Shown piece after piece: positions 33,731-42,296 of a stretch of 64,000 nucleotides of DNA (position 1 is its first letter; every line of letters starts with the position of its first letter). The stretch is from assembly GCA_963931635.1 (NCBI GenBank), contig OZ007034.1, positions 2,046,001 to 2,110,000 on the forward strand. Reading direction: 5' to 3'. The notes beneath the pieces are model-generated. The model searched no databases. It saw only the letters and a program-made list of their open reading frames with translations, and was not told where the DNA came from. Both the position numbers and the translations under genes were made by a program. Origin of the DNA: Caccoplasma sp905210875. Lineage in GTDB: Bacteria; Bacteroidota; Bacteroidia; Bacteroidales; UBA11471.

Positions 33731-34377
33731 TTATTCCTCGTTGTCGGGATTATTGTCGTTGGAGGAGTGGCGGACATATGTCCGTCGAGGTGCCGTTTCT
33801 CCCGTTACGCGAGAGGGGTGTTGGTTGATGAAATCTTTCCAACTTTTGTAGGCTTTCTCTCCCGTGGGGCGGTTGGTTTGATAGAAATGACATAAGGCGG
33901 CAGCCAAGCCGTCGGTGGCATCGAGTTGGGGTAACATATTCTCTTCGGGAATGTGCAAGATGCGACGCAGCATGTCGGCCACCTGTTCTTTGGCAGCGCT
34001 TCCGTTTCCGGTGATGGCCATTTTTATTTTCAATGGGGCATATTCGGTGATGGGAATGTCTCGGTACAAGGCCGCTGCCATGGCAATACCCTGGCTCGGC
34101 CGAGTTTGAGCATGGATTGTACGTTTTTCCCAAAGAAAGGGGCTTCGATGGCCATTTCGTCGGGGTGATACTGCTCAATAAGACCCAATACCCGTTCAAA
34201 TATGCGTTTCAATTTCAGATAGTGGTCGCCCATTTTTCCCAGTTGCAGTACCCCCATAGTGATGAGTTGGGGCGTATTGTGTCGTATGAGTAGTACCCCG
34301 TAACCCATAATGGTAGTTCCGGGGTCTATGCCTAAAATGATGCGTTCTTGTGGAGTGGGGTGGGTGATGGGTGGCAT
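33731..34377 (-). pseudogene. ruvC: Holliday junction resolvase RuvC, disrupted by a 1-base frameshift
   Basis: Two overlapping frames together give a full RuvC. The first (from 34377) has ILGIDPGTT with the first catalytic Asp and MAIEAPFFGKNVQSMLKLGRA with the catalytic Glu, then goes out of frame. The second continues in the next frame with QGIAMAAALYRD, a central helix, and LPQLDATDGLAAALCHF with the last two Asp. Adding one base in the short G run at 34093-34094 (plus strand) rejoins them into about 215 residues. All four acidic active-site residues survive, so the break is recent, an assembly or read error, or a recoding site. RuvC cuts Holliday junctions with RuvAB. It starts one base after the DUF4286 stop. 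Confidence 0.9.
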
Positions 34378-34378
34378 T

Positions 34379-34684
34379 TCAGTCTATGATTTCGAGCAAA
34401 GTGTTGAACCCCAAAACGCGATCTCCAAATTTTTCACGAATGGCGCTGTCGAGATCGGCGCCTGTTTCGGCATACCATGTCTCTAAAAGGTCCGGCGTGT
34501 ATACATGGAATTGAAGAGAAAAATTCTCGCCCTCAGTCTCTTCTCCGGTGACGACACGGCATAATTGCGGTTCACTCAATATGTCGCGCCGTGTGGCTGT
34601 GGGAATGTAAACCTCGCGCAACCAGCCGATAAATTCCTCTTTTACACTGTTATCGATGTGATAGGTGGTGTTGAATATGTACAT
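34379..34684 (-). CDS. DUF4286 family protein
   Basis: A 101-residue soluble protein recognised as DUF4286 by the start MYIFNTTYHIDNSVKEEFIGWL, the central LSEPQLCRVVTGEE and the end FGDRVLGFNTLLEIID. It resembles a small alpha/beta ferredoxin-like fold; its function is not known. The start at 34684 is conserved and lies 33 bases after a promoter box. The stop codon is separated from the ruvC start by one base, so ruvC translation is probably coupled to it. Confidence 0.85.
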   Translation of the reverse strand: MYIFNTTYHIDNSVKEEFIGWLREVYIPTATRRDILSEPQLCRVVTGEETEGENFSLQFHVYTPDLLETWYAETGADLDSAIREKFGDRVLGFNTLLEIID

Positions 34685-34717
34685 ATGTAAATCGAATGGG
34701 GTAGTAAAAAATACACA

Positions 34718-34725
34718 CAAAGATA
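34718..34725 (-). promoter_or_regulatory. -7 promoter box of the DUF4286-ruvC unit
   Basis: TATCTTTG on the minus strand, 33 bases before the start codon. Confidence 0.6.
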
Positions 34726-34767
34726 AAAAAAGTTTTGCAGGTTGTTGCTTGGATGAAAAAATCTTCC

Positions 34768-34775
34768 TATCTTTG
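34768..34775 (+). promoter_or_regulatory. -7 promoter box of tRNA-Ala
   Basis: TATCTTTG, 21 bases before the tRNA. GTTG at 34744-34747 is a -33 candidate with a 20-bp spacer. Confidence 0.6.
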
Positions 34776-34796
34776 CATCGCAAAAAGAAAAAAGCC

Positions 34797-34870
34797 GGGG
34801 TATTAGCTCATCTGGCTAGAGCGCAACACTGGCAGTGTTGAGGTGAGCGGTTCGAGTCCGCTATACTCCA
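34797..34870 (+). tRNA. tRNA-Ala (anticodon GGC)
   Basis: A 74-nt cloverleaf: acceptor GGGGTAT/ATACTCC with discriminator A, D stem GCTC/GAGC, anticodon loop CTGGCAG (GGC), T loop TTCGAGT. The G3:U70 pair, the alanine identity element, is present. The CCA end is not encoded. Confidence 0.97.
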
Positions 34871-34875
34871 CGGAA

Positions 34876-34911
34876 AGAGAGAGGTGTTTTGTAATACCTC
34901 TCTCTTTTTTT
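34876..34911 (+). terminator. Terminator of tRNA-Ala
   Basis: A 10-bp perfect stem (34876-34885 with 34896-34905) followed by a run of T. Confidence 0.85.
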
Positions 34912-35286
34912 ATGATGGGGCAGTGAGGTCGTTTTTACTTATTCGATTGAAGTTTTTTGTGCCGAGTATTTTCCACAATTCTTTTGAAGATTTTTATGAA
35001 TATTTATTTGTAAAATATACATAATCGACTTATCTTTGCGGTGTCAAATTTGAAGAAGAGATGAACCGGATTTTTGTTACATACGGCAACGATAGTAGGT
35101 TGGGCGATAAAGCCTTTCGCTGCGGCAGTTTTGTCGTGTGCGTACATTGGTTCAGTGGTTTTATTTAATTGCCTTTTCCTCCCTTAGAATCGTGTAGTGC
35201 CCCTCTTTCTGCTTGAAGATGGGTGTAGTGTTGTGCTTCTATTGTAAGCCATTGCTTTGTTTTATCGTTAAAGAGGAAAAAATTTT
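34912..35286 (+). other. Long promoter and leader region of lysO
   Basis: The gap holds a near-perfect promoter at 35007-35038. From the expected start of transcription near 35045 to the first lysO codon is about 240 bases. The leader contains a possible 35-codon reading frame at 35061-35168 and no recognised riboswitch; the lysine aptamer motifs were not seen. Confidence 0.5.
35007..35038 (+). promoter_or_regulatory. Promoter of the lysO genes
   Basis: TTTG (35007-35010), 20 bp, TATCTTTG (35031-35038), both perfect. Confidence 0.8.
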
Positions 35287-35571
35287 ATGTTTACCGTAGT
35301 CTCGATAATGTTGGTCGGTGTCGTTGCCGGCTATCTGTTTAAGCGTGTTGATTTTTTGCAGAGAATAGAACAGAGTATTTCCTTGACCATATTTGTACTT
35401 CTTTTTGTTCTGGGAATCTCTGTGGGATCCAACCCGTTGATTGTAGATAATCTTTGGAATTTCGGTTGGCAGGCTGCACTATTTGCGTTATGTGCCATTG
35501 CCGGAAGTGTGTTGGCTTCGTTTATGGTATTTCGTCTGTTTTTCAAGAAAGGAGGCCGTCATGAAAAGTAG
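35287..35571 (+). CDS. LysO-type lysine exporter, N-terminal half
   Basis: A 94-residue membrane protein with three hydrophobic helices (VVSIMLVGVVAGYLF, SLTIFVLLFVLGISVGSN, ALFALCAIAGSVLASF). It corresponds to the first part of E. coli LysO (YbjE, about 299 residues), which exports lysine; the GISVGSN motif is repeated as GISIGSN in the next gene. The two proteins add up to the E. coli length, so they should form one transporter from two chains. The end overlaps the start of the second gene by 11 bases. Confidence 0.85.
   Translation: MFTVVSIMLVGVVAGYLFKRVDFLQRIEQSISLTIFVLLFVLGISVGSNPLIVDNLWNFGWQAALFALCAIAGSVLASFMVFRLFFKKGGRHEK
35548..35555 (+). promoter_or_regulatory. Shine-Dalgarno of the second lysO gene
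   Basis: AAAGGAGG five bases before the ATG at 35561, unusually strong for this genome and placed inside the end of the first gene. It fixes the start of the second gene. Confidence 0.7.
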
Positions 35572-36181
35572 TTTGGCCGTTGTGGCATTTTTCGGTATCG
35601 GGTGTCTGGTAGGTGCATTTGCCCATTTCTCGACCGATATGCACTCTGTTTCGATGTATGTATTGTATGCTCTTCTTTTTCAGGTCGGCATCAGCATAGG
35701 AAGCAACAAGAAACTGAAAGAGTTGCTTAAAAGCTTGCAGTTCAAAATGTTGCTTGTACCGGTAGCAACCATTTCCGGTACATTGCTTTTTTCCTGTCTG
35801 GCGGGCTTCCTGCTAAGTCGTTGGAGTTTATCCGAGTGTCTTGCCGTAGGCAGTGGGTTTGGATATTATTCGCTGTCGTCGATATTGATTACCCAGTTTA
35901 AGGAACCTTCGCTCGGATTGCAACTTGCTTCGGAATTGGGGACAATAGCTTTGCTGTCGAATATATTCAGGGAGATGATTGCATTGTTGGGCATACCGTT
36001 TTTTCGGAAACATTTTGGGCAATTGGCACCCATCTCTGTGGCAGGTGTGAGTTCGCTCGACGTGCTGCTGCCCTCCATAGTCCGTTATTCGGGTAAGGAG
36101 ATGATACCTATTGCCATATTTCATGGTATTATTATAGAAGTGAGTGTGCCCTTGTTTGTTTCATTTTTCTGCCAATTATAA
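35561..36181 (+). CDS. LysO-type lysine exporter, C-terminal half
   Basis: A 206-residue membrane protein with about six helices, matching the C-terminal part of LysO. It starts with its own hydrophobic segment (LAVVAFFGIGCLVGAF) and has LLFQVGISIGSNKKLKELL, the conserved SGFGYYSLSSILITQ and ELGTIALLSNIFREM, and GVSSLDVLLPSIVRYSGKEM near 165-185. It begins 11 bases inside the preceding gene with a strong ribosome site, so equal production of both parts is likely. Lysine or analogue export is inferred from the family. Confidence 0.9.
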   Translation: MKSSLAVVAFFGIGCLVGAFAHFSTDMHSVSMYVLYALLFQVGISIGSNKKLKELLKSLQFKMLLVPVATISGTLLFSCLAGFLLSRWSLSECLAVGSGFGYYSLSSILITQFKEPSLGLQLASELGTIALLSNIFREMIALLGIPFFRKHFGQLAPISVAGVSSLDVLLPSIVRYSGKEMIPIAIFHGIIIEVSVPLFVSFFCQL

Positions 36182-36404
36182 TCTTTAAGCCAGTTTTAGT
36201 AATTCATGAAGGCTTGTATCTTGACAGAAATGATTTTATATAGTTCTTTTTGAAAAAATCTTTGCTACCGGTTTGTCGGGAAAATTATTTAAACGACATT
36301 TGTGGGAGAAAGCATAAGCTGATATGCAACTGTTGTCAGGAGTAGACTTGTCCCTCCTGACGCTGTTGTGTGTATTTGAGCGAAAGTTAATAAAGAAAAG
36401 AACT

Positions 36405-37358
36405 ATGAAGATTGTGATTTTAGACGGATATTCAGTTAATCCCGGAGATATGTCTTGGGACGCCTTGTCGGTATTTGGTGAACTAACGGTTTACCCGCGC
36501 ACCGCGCATGACGAGGTGGTGGCCCGGTGTAGCGATGCCGAAATAGTGCTTACCAATAAAGTCCCGTTTGACAAGGATACGATGAGACAATTACCGTCGT
36601 TGCGTTACATAGGGGTCTTGGCGACCGGTTATAACATAATCGATACTACCGAGGCAACCGCAAGAGGCATTGTTGTCACTCATATTCCCGCCTACAGTAC
36701 CGATTCGGTGGCTCAAATGGTGTTTGCTCATCTGCTGAACATCACCAATCGGGTAGGGTATTATGCCGAAGAAAACCGGAATGGACGATGGTCGCGCAGT
36801 GCCGATTTTTGTTACTGGGATACACCACTCGTTGAGTTATGCGGTAAGCGCATGGGTATTGTCGGTCTGGGTCATACGGGTACGGCTACGGCCCATATAG
36901 CTCAGGCATTCGGCTTATCGGTATGTGCTTATACGTCGAAGACGGTCGATCAGTTGCCTCCGTATATTCATAAGGCGTCGCTCGACGAACTCTTTTCCGA
37001 GTGCGACATTGTCAGCCTGCATTGCCCCCTTAACGAGAATACCCGCCACTTGGTCGATGCCGATCGGTTGACGATGATGAAGCCGTCGGCCATACTTATC
37101 AATACCGGACGGGGACCTCTCATCGACGAGCAGGCAGTTGCCGAGGCTCTCAACGAAGGTCGTTTGGCAGCCTTTGGTGCCGATGTGCTGGATGTTGAGC
37201 CGGCACGGTCCGACAATCCGTTGCTCACAGCCCGTAACAGTTTTATTACACCGCATATAGCTTGGGCTACAGTTGAGGCTCGGAAACGTCTGCTCGACAT
37301 CTGTGTCGAAAATGTTGCTGCTTTTGTGTCCGGGGCTCCGATTCACGTTGTGGCGTAA
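36405..37358 (+). CDS. D-2-hydroxyacid dehydrogenase (glycerate dehydrogenase-like)
   Basis: A 317-residue NAD-dependent dehydrogenase. The start MKIVILDGYSVNPGDMSW at 36405 resembles hydroxypyruvate reductase (HprA) proteins. The Rossmann loop is GIVGLGHTG near 150; substrate and catalytic parts are ATGYNIIDT, NTGRGPLIDEQ (Arg), DVLDVEP (Glu region) and TPHIAW (His). It probably reduces hydroxypyruvate or a related keto acid. It is not the same as serA above and is shorter than formate or lactate dehydrogenases. No operon partner; a GC-rich 8-bp hairpin lies at 36335-36361 in its leader. Confidence 0.9.
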   Translation: MKIVILDGYSVNPGDMSWDALSVFGELTVYPRTAHDEVVARCSDAEIVLTNKVPFDKDTMRQLPSLRYIGVLATGYNIIDTTEATARGIVVTHIPAYSTDSVAQMVFAHLLNITNRVGYYAEENRNGRWSRSADFCYWDTPLVELCGKRMGIVGLGHTGTATAHIAQAFGLSVCAYTSKTVDQLPPYIHKASLDELFSECDIVSLHCPLNENTRHLVDADRLTMMKPSAILINTGRGPLIDEQAVAEALNEGRLAAFGADVLDVEPARSDNPLLTARNSFITPHIAWATVEARKRLLDICVENVAAFVSGAPIHVVA

Positions 37359-37484
37359 ATACAGAATATTTTTCCCAAGATGCTGTCACGGTACTCGCTT
37401 TTCTATTTTTTCCCAAATATGAAAAATAAAAATGGGAAAAATGAACTTGGTGGCACCGAGCGGGTTATTTAATAAAAAAGCGGT
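37359..37484 (+). other. Spacer with an AT-rich hairpin
   Basis: TTTTTCCCA at 37406-37414 can pair with TGGGAAAAA at 37433-37441. It may end the dehydrogenase transcript or lie in the leader of the TonB receptor gene; the sequence does not decide. Confidence 0.4.
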
Positions 37485-39863
37485 ATGGTGAAACTATTTT
37501 GGACCTGTCTTTGTCTGTGGACAGTGCTATTTCCTTTGATGGCAGCAGAGACATATACCGTGCGGGGGCGGCTCATCGGCAAGTTGTCGCGTGAGCCGAT
37601 ACCATATGCCGGTATCTCGGTATGGGGAAATCCGAAGACAGCGACCTCGACCGATTCGCTGGGCGTATTTGTTATCAAGCAGGTACCGCCGGGGGTATGC
37701 CGCCTGTCGGTCTCGTGTATAGGATATAAAAATCTGTTGACCGAGGAGTATATTGTATCGGCTAAATTGCCCTTTATTGAACTCGAACTGGAAGAAGACG
37801 AGACGCAACTCTCCGGCGTTACCGTGCAGGCTGTCGCCTTTCGTCGCTTGAAAGCCAATCCGGTGAGCTTGCAGGTTATCGGGCTGGGTGAGATAGAAAA
37901 GAGTCCCGGTGGTAACCGCGACATTTCCCGCATTGTCCGTTCCTATCCCGGTGTCTCATTTTCGCCCATCGGTTATCGCAACGACCTTATCGTGCGGGGC
38001 GGTTCGCCCTCGGAAAACCGTTTCTATATGGACGGTATAGAGATTCCCAATATCAACCACTTTGCCACGCAGGGTGCATCGGGCGGACCGGTGAGCATAC
38101 TCAATGCCGACTTGATACGCGAGGTGCAGTTTTATACCGGAACCTTCCCCGTCGAGAAGGCCGGCGCACTCAGTTCGGTGATGGATATCAAGTTGCGCGA
38201 CGGCGATGCAGAGGGAAACAGCTTCAAGGCGACCTTGGGTGCTTCGGAGGTCTCGTTCAGCGGCTCGGGCCATTTTACCGACAAGACGACTTATCTCTTT
38301 TCGGTGCGGCAATCCTATCTGCAACTGCTGTTCAAGTTGCTGAATCTCCCTTTTCTGCCTAACTATGTCGACGGTCAGTTTAAGGTGAAGATGAAACTTT
38401 CGCCCAACGACGAGCTGGTGCTGCTCGGCCTCGCCGGCATCGACAACATGAAGCTGAACATGGATATTACCGGAGAATCGGCCGAGTATTATTTGAGTTA
38501 TCTGCCGCGTATTACCCAGCAGACCTTTACCGTGGGGGCGTCGTATCGCCGCTATATGGGGCAGAATGTTTTGTCGGTTACGGCCGGTTATAATTATCTG
38601 GGCAACCAGAACCTGAAATACCGTGACAACGACGAGTCCCGGCCCGAGAATCTGACAACAGACCTTAAATCTCGTGAACAGAAAGCCTCTTTGCGGGTCG
38701 AGAACCGCACCTATCTGGGCCGTTGGACCCTCACCGAGGGTGCCGACGTGTATCAGGCCCGCTATATAAATGACACATTCCAGCGACTGTACGGTGGCGC
38801 ACAGGATACTGCGCGTTACGATACCCGTCTGGGTATTGTAGGGTGGAGCCTCTACGCATCGGCATTGTACAAGTCGTCCAACGAGAAGTTTTCGGCTACC
38901 GTGGGGGCCCGCATCGACGGTTGCGACTATTCCCGGGTTATGGCACGCTTCTGGAAGAATGTCTCTCCCAACGTGTCGCTCTCTTATCGCTTTCACCCCG
39001 ACTGGGCGGTGAGTGCAGCGGCCGGCATATACCATCAGTTGCCTCCCTATACAGCCCTTGGTTTCAAGGATAACAACGGGGCGTTTGTCAACCGCTCGTT
39101 GAAATATATGCGTGTGTATAATACCAATGTGGGAATGGAATGGAGCCGGAGCGAATCTTTGGTAATGGCTCTGGAAGGTTTTTATAAATACTACGACCGC
39201 ATGCCTCTTTCGCTCTACGACAATATACCGTTGGCCTGCAAGGGCAATGATTATGGAGTGGTGGGTAATGAGCCGCTGGTGTCGACGGCACAGGGGCGGG
39301 CCTATGGTGCCGAACTTTCGCTGCGTTGGCAGATAGCGGGGCGTCTTTCGCTTGTCTCGTCATTTACCTTCTATCGCAGCGAGTGCCGCAACGACCGGCA
39401 GAGTGCCTATATAGTCTCGGCGTGGGACAACCGATTTATCGGCAACGTAAGTGCCACCTATGATTTTCCCCGCCATTGGAGTGTGGGGGCCAAACTCAGT
39501 GCAATAGGCGGTAGCCCTTACACCCCTTATGATGTGGAGAAGTCGTCGTTGGTGCAGGCTTGGGACGTGACGGGGCGGCCCTATTACGACTATGACCGTT
39601 TCAACAGCGAACGGCTCGGGGCTTTTGCCCAACTCGATGTGCGGGTCGATAAGAATTTTTATTTTCCGAAATGGTCGCTTGGCATGTATGTCGACTTGCA
39701 GAATGTTACCATGAGCCGACTGAAACAGCCCGATGTGCCGGTCAGTACCGGAGTTGTGGAAAATCCCGATGCGCCGCTCGACCAGCAGCGGTATAAAATG
39801 AAATACATCAAACTCAGCAGCGGAACCTTGGTGCCTGCCATCGGTCTAACGGTACAGTTTTAA
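37485..39863 (+). CDS. TonB-dependent outer-membrane receptor without a SusD partner
   Basis: A 792-residue outer-membrane protein. Residues 1-20 are a signal peptide. Residues about 24-105 are a carboxypeptidase-regulatory-like domain (YTVRGRLIGKLSREPIPYAGISVWG). The plug follows (about 115-230: SRIVRSYPGVSF, NDLIVRGGSPSENRFYMDGIEIP). The rest is the 22-strand barrel ending in LTVQF with terminal Phe. It lacks the SusC-type end and no SusD gene is adjacent, so it probably takes up a small ligand such as a metal complex, cobalamin-like molecule or peptide; the ligand cannot be named. No metal-chaperone or siderophore gene lies nearby. Confidence 0.9.
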   Translation: MVKLFWTCLCLWTVLFPLMAAETYTVRGRLIGKLSREPIPYAGISVWGNPKTATSTDSLGVFVIKQVPPGVCRLSVSCIGYKNLLTEEYIVSAKLPFIELELEEDETQLSGVTVQAVAFRRLKANPVSLQVIGLGEIEKSPGGNRDISRIVRSYPGVSFSPIGYRNDLIVRGGSPSENRFYMDGIEIPNINHFATQGASGGPVSILNADLIREVQFYTGTFPVEKAGALSSVMDIKLRDGDAEGNSFKATLGASEVSFSGSGHFTDKTTYLFSVRQSYLQLLFKLLNLPFLPNYVDGQFKVKMKLSPNDELVLLGLAGIDNMKLNMDITGESAEYYLSYLPRITQQTFTVGASYRRYMGQNVLSVTAGYNYLGNQNLKYRDNDESRPENLTTDLKSREQKASLRVENRTYLGRWTLTEGADVYQARYINDTFQRLYGGAQDTARYDTRLGIVGWSLYASALYKSSNEKFSATVGARIDGCDYSRVMARFWKNVSPNVSLSYRFHPDWAVSAAAGIYHQLPPYTALGFKDNNGAFVNRSLKYMRVYNTNVGMEWSRSESLVMALEGFYKYYDRMPLSLYDNIPLACKGNDYGVVGNEPLVSTAQGRAYGAELSLRWQIAGRLSLVSSFTFYRSECRNDRQSAYIVSAWDNRFIGNVSATYDFPRHWSVGAKLSAIGGSPYTPYDVEKSSLVQAWDVTGRPYYDYDRFNSERLGAFAQLDVRVDKNFYFPKWSLGMYVDLQNVTMSRLKQPDVPVSTGVVENPDAPLDQQRYKMKYIKLSSGTLVPAIGLTVQF

Positions 39864-40210
39864 GCGTATGTGGTATCTCGGAGAGTCGCTTTGAAATTTT
39901 TAATATCGAACTTTTGCGGTTTGAAATCTATTTGTTGTCGGGCTCTTGGTGGAAGTGGCGCGAGGTAAATTGCTAAAATAGACGAGATGCCCGATATGGT
40001 CGACGTTGAAGGGACTTCCTGTCTTATAGATATCAGGGTCATAACGAAGATGTCCAGTTGTTTGACATTATTCTGTCTAAAAATTTTTATTTCGTATAAG
40101 TGCTTTTCATTTTTTGAAAAGATATCCCCGAATATCTTTTCTGATAATGTTTTATGAAAATTGCTCATTATAAAATAAGAAACTGATTTTGCGAAAAAAT
40201 AAGTGAAAAA

Positions 40211-40241
40211 TTTGTTTATTAAAACGTTTTAATTATATTTG
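40211..40241 (+). promoter_or_regulatory. Promoter of the lacI-aldolase-symporter unit
   Basis: TTTG (40211-40214), 19 bp, TATATTTG (40234-40241), all perfect. The spacer contains the operator palindrome. Confidence 0.8.
40218..40233. promoter_or_regulatory. LacI-type operator, site 1
   Basis: A perfect 16-bp palindrome with core TAAAACGTTTTA and a central CG, the usual form of LacI/GalR-family sites. It fills the space between the -33 and -7 boxes, so a bound protein would block RNA polymerase. Confidence 0.75.
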
Positions 40242-40264
40242 CGAATAATGATAAAATAATAAAT

Positions 40265-41314
40265 ATGCGTCGACATAGAGTTACAATCAAAGATATAGCT
40301 ACGGAAGCGGGTGTATCGATAGCACTTGTATCCTTTGTTATGAGTAATAAAGTCGACGGGAAAAAAACGTATCGAGTAAATAAAGATACGGCCCGACGTA
40401 TATTGGAAGTAGCCGAGCGTCTTAATTATCAGCCAAATAATGCCGCACGAGCCCTGCGTAGTGGAAAAACCAGTACAATTGGAGTGATTGTTTCTGATAT
40501 ATCCAATAAGTTTTTTGCCGACATAGCGCGGTGTATAGAAGACAAAGCTTTTAAGTATAGATATACCGTACTTTTTGGAAGTACCGATGAGAGTGCTAAG
40601 AAATTAGAAAATCTCATTGCTGTTTTTCTTGACAAGGGTGTTGATGGCCTGATTATTGTTCCGTGTGATGGCGCCGACGAAGCTATTCGTATGGTAGCTG
40701 AGCAAGGCCTACCAGTCGTATTGCTCGACCGCGAAGTGTCGAATGCAGATTTCAATAGTGTGATACTGAATAATGTAAGAGCAGGAGTCCAAGCCACTGA
40801 GTACCTGCTCTCACAGGGTTGTCGACGGATAGAGATGATTTCCTATACGATGCGTGTAAGTAATATATGTGAACGAGAGGAGGGGTATCGTTTGGCTTTG
40901 GAGAAAGCAGGGTTGGAGGGTGAATCTGCCATTCATAGATTGCGTTTTGGTAAATTGGACCGAATGAAAGACATCATTCAATCGGCCAAAGATCGTGCGG
41001 TCGACGGCTTGATTTTTGCAACCAATACATTATCAATATCAGGTTTGAAAGAGATTACTCATAGTGGGCTGCGTATCCCGGAGGACTTCTGGGTGTCGAC
41101 TTTTGACAGTAATGAAGCCTTTGAGATTAATAACACCGATATTGCCTATGTAAAACAGCCTATAGAACAATTTGGAACAGAGGCCATAGATTTGCTGATT
41201 AAGTTGATATTGCAGAAAAATAAACCTTTGATTCATACTCGTATTATACTTTCTCCCGAATTGGTGATTAATCATAAAGTTCCCATAGCGACTTCTTATG
41301 AAATAAAATCTTGA
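40265..41314 (+). CDS. LacI/GalR family transcriptional regulator
   Basis: A 349-residue regulator. Residues 5-60 are the LacI helix-turn-helix and hinge (TIKDIATEAGVSIALVSFVMSNK, RLNYQPNNAARALRSGKT). Residues about 62-340 are the periplasmic-binding-protein-like sensor (IGVIVSDISNKFFADIA, DGLIIVPCDG, VVLLDREV). Bacteroidetes members such as this normally respond to a sugar or sugar phosphate. The operator within its own promoter implies autoregulation, and the same palindrome before the downstream gene at 44720 suggests that it controls the whole locus. The aldolase gene follows after 29 bp. Confidence 0.94.
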   Translation: MRRHRVTIKDIATEAGVSIALVSFVMSNKVDGKKTYRVNKDTARRILEVAERLNYQPNNAARALRSGKTSTIGVIVSDISNKFFADIARCIEDKAFKYRYTVLFGSTDESAKKLENLIAVFLDKGVDGLIIVPCDGADEAIRMVAEQGLPVVLLDREVSNADFNSVILNNVRAGVQATEYLLSQGCRRIEMISYTMRVSNICEREEGYRLALEKAGLEGESAIHRLRFGKLDRMKDIIQSAKDRAVDGLIFATNTLSISGLKEITHSGLRIPEDFWVSTFDSNEAFEINNTDIAYVKQPIEQFGTEAIDLLIKLILQKNKPLIHTRIILSPELVINHKVPIATSYEIKS

Positions 41315-41343
41315 AAAGCATATAAACCTAATATCAGATAACC

Positions 41344-42261
41344 ATGAAAAAAACAGATTTAAAAGGTATTATTGTCCCTATGATTACCCCCTTAAAAGGG
41401 AATGATGAACTTGATTATGAAGGTACGGTACGTCTCGTCGAGCATATAATAGCAGGTGGCGTACATGCACTTTTCCTGTTAGGGACAACCGGCGAAGCTC
41501 AAAGTCTTACCTATCATTTGCGGTATGAGTTTGTAGAACGGGTTTGTAAACAGGTGGCAGGCCGGATTCCTATATTGGTGGGAGTGACGGATACTTCGCT
41601 TGATGAAAGTGTAAAATTGGCCTCTCATGCAGCGAATTGTGGGGCAGTGGGTGTAGTGGCGGCTCCCCCATATTATTTCGCTCCCGCGCAACAAGAGTTG
41701 ATAGAATATTATACGGCGTTGGCCGATAAATTACCATTGCCACTGTATCTTTACAATATGCCGTCGCATGTGAAAGTTTTCCTCGAACCGCAAACCGTGA
41801 AGACTTTGGCCGATCATTCAAACATTGTCGGTCTTAAAGACAGCTCGGCAAACATGACCTATTTTCAGACCTTACTTTATCATTTGGGGCGGCGTGACGA
41901 CTTTTCTCTCTATGTCGGTCCCGAAGAGTTGACGGGCGAAAGTGTTCTCATGGGGGCTGCTGGTGGGGTTAATGGCGGTGCGAATATTTTTCCGGAACTT
42001 TATGTCGGAATGTACAATGCTGCATGCAATCTCGATATTGAGCATTTGAGAGAGTTGCAACGTCGCATCATGCAGATAAGCACCACTATATATACTGTCG
42101 GAAAATATGGGTCGAGCTATTTGAAAGGCCTGAAATGTGCCTTATCCTTGATTGGCATTTGTAATGATTACCTGTCTTATCCTTATCAAAGATTTCATCT
42201 TCAAGAACGAGAGCGCATACGCCAGGCTCTTGAGGCATTGGGCGTGACCTGCCGGGAATAG
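41344..42261 (+). CDS. DHDPS/N-acetylneuraminate lyase family aldolase
   Basis: A 305-residue class I aldolase. The pyruvate-binding motif GTTGE is at 47-51, the catalytic Tyr is Tyr137 in LYNMP, and the Schiff-base Lys is Lys165 in GLKDSS. Family members cleave or make 2-keto acids (dihydrodipicolinate, sialic acid, 2-keto-3-deoxy sugar acids). A dedicated lysine-biosynthesis enzyme is unlikely in this place between a LacI regulator and a symporter. With a pectate lyase in the same locus, cleavage of a 2-keto-3-deoxy sugar acid is an attractive but unproved role; a sialic acid lyase is another option. Confidence 0.9.
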   Translation: MKKTDLKGIIVPMITPLKGNDELDYEGTVRLVEHIIAGGVHALFLLGTTGEAQSLTYHLRYEFVERVCKQVAGRIPILVGVTDTSLDESVKLASHAANCGAVGVVAAPPYYFAPAQQELIEYYTALADKLPLPLYLYNMPSHVKVFLEPQTVKTLADHSNIVGLKDSSANMTYFQTLLYHLGRRDDFSLYVGPEELTGESVLMGAAGGVNGGANIFPELYVGMYNAACNLDIEHLRELQRRIMQISTTIYTVGKYGSSYLKGLKCALSLIGICNDYLSYPYQRFHLQERERIRQALEALGVTCRE

Positions 42262-42296
42262 ACATATAAAAGAGAATTCATCATAACTTGCTAGAA

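Larger units (their letters stand above)
39864..40264. other. Intergenic region with a hairpin and the lacI promoter/operator
   Basis: A perfect 10-bp hairpin (40116-40125 with 40132-40141, loop of six) lies 75 bases before the promoter. The minus-strand open frame from 40168 was judged not to be a gene. The promoter and operator are listed separately. Confidence 0.5.

Noticed and set aside
33552..33851. Plus-strand frame (99 codons) between rpsP and ruvC
   Set aside because: It starts with TTG, has no recognisable pattern, and overlaps the C-terminal part of ruvC in antisense.
35045..35286. Lysine riboswitch before lysO
   Set aside because: The conserved aptamer blocks were not found by eye; only a long leader can be stated.
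39860..40168. 102-codon minus-strand frame after the TonB receptor gene
   Set aside because: It overlaps the end of the receptor gene and a hairpin, and its composition changes half way. No promoter box was found.
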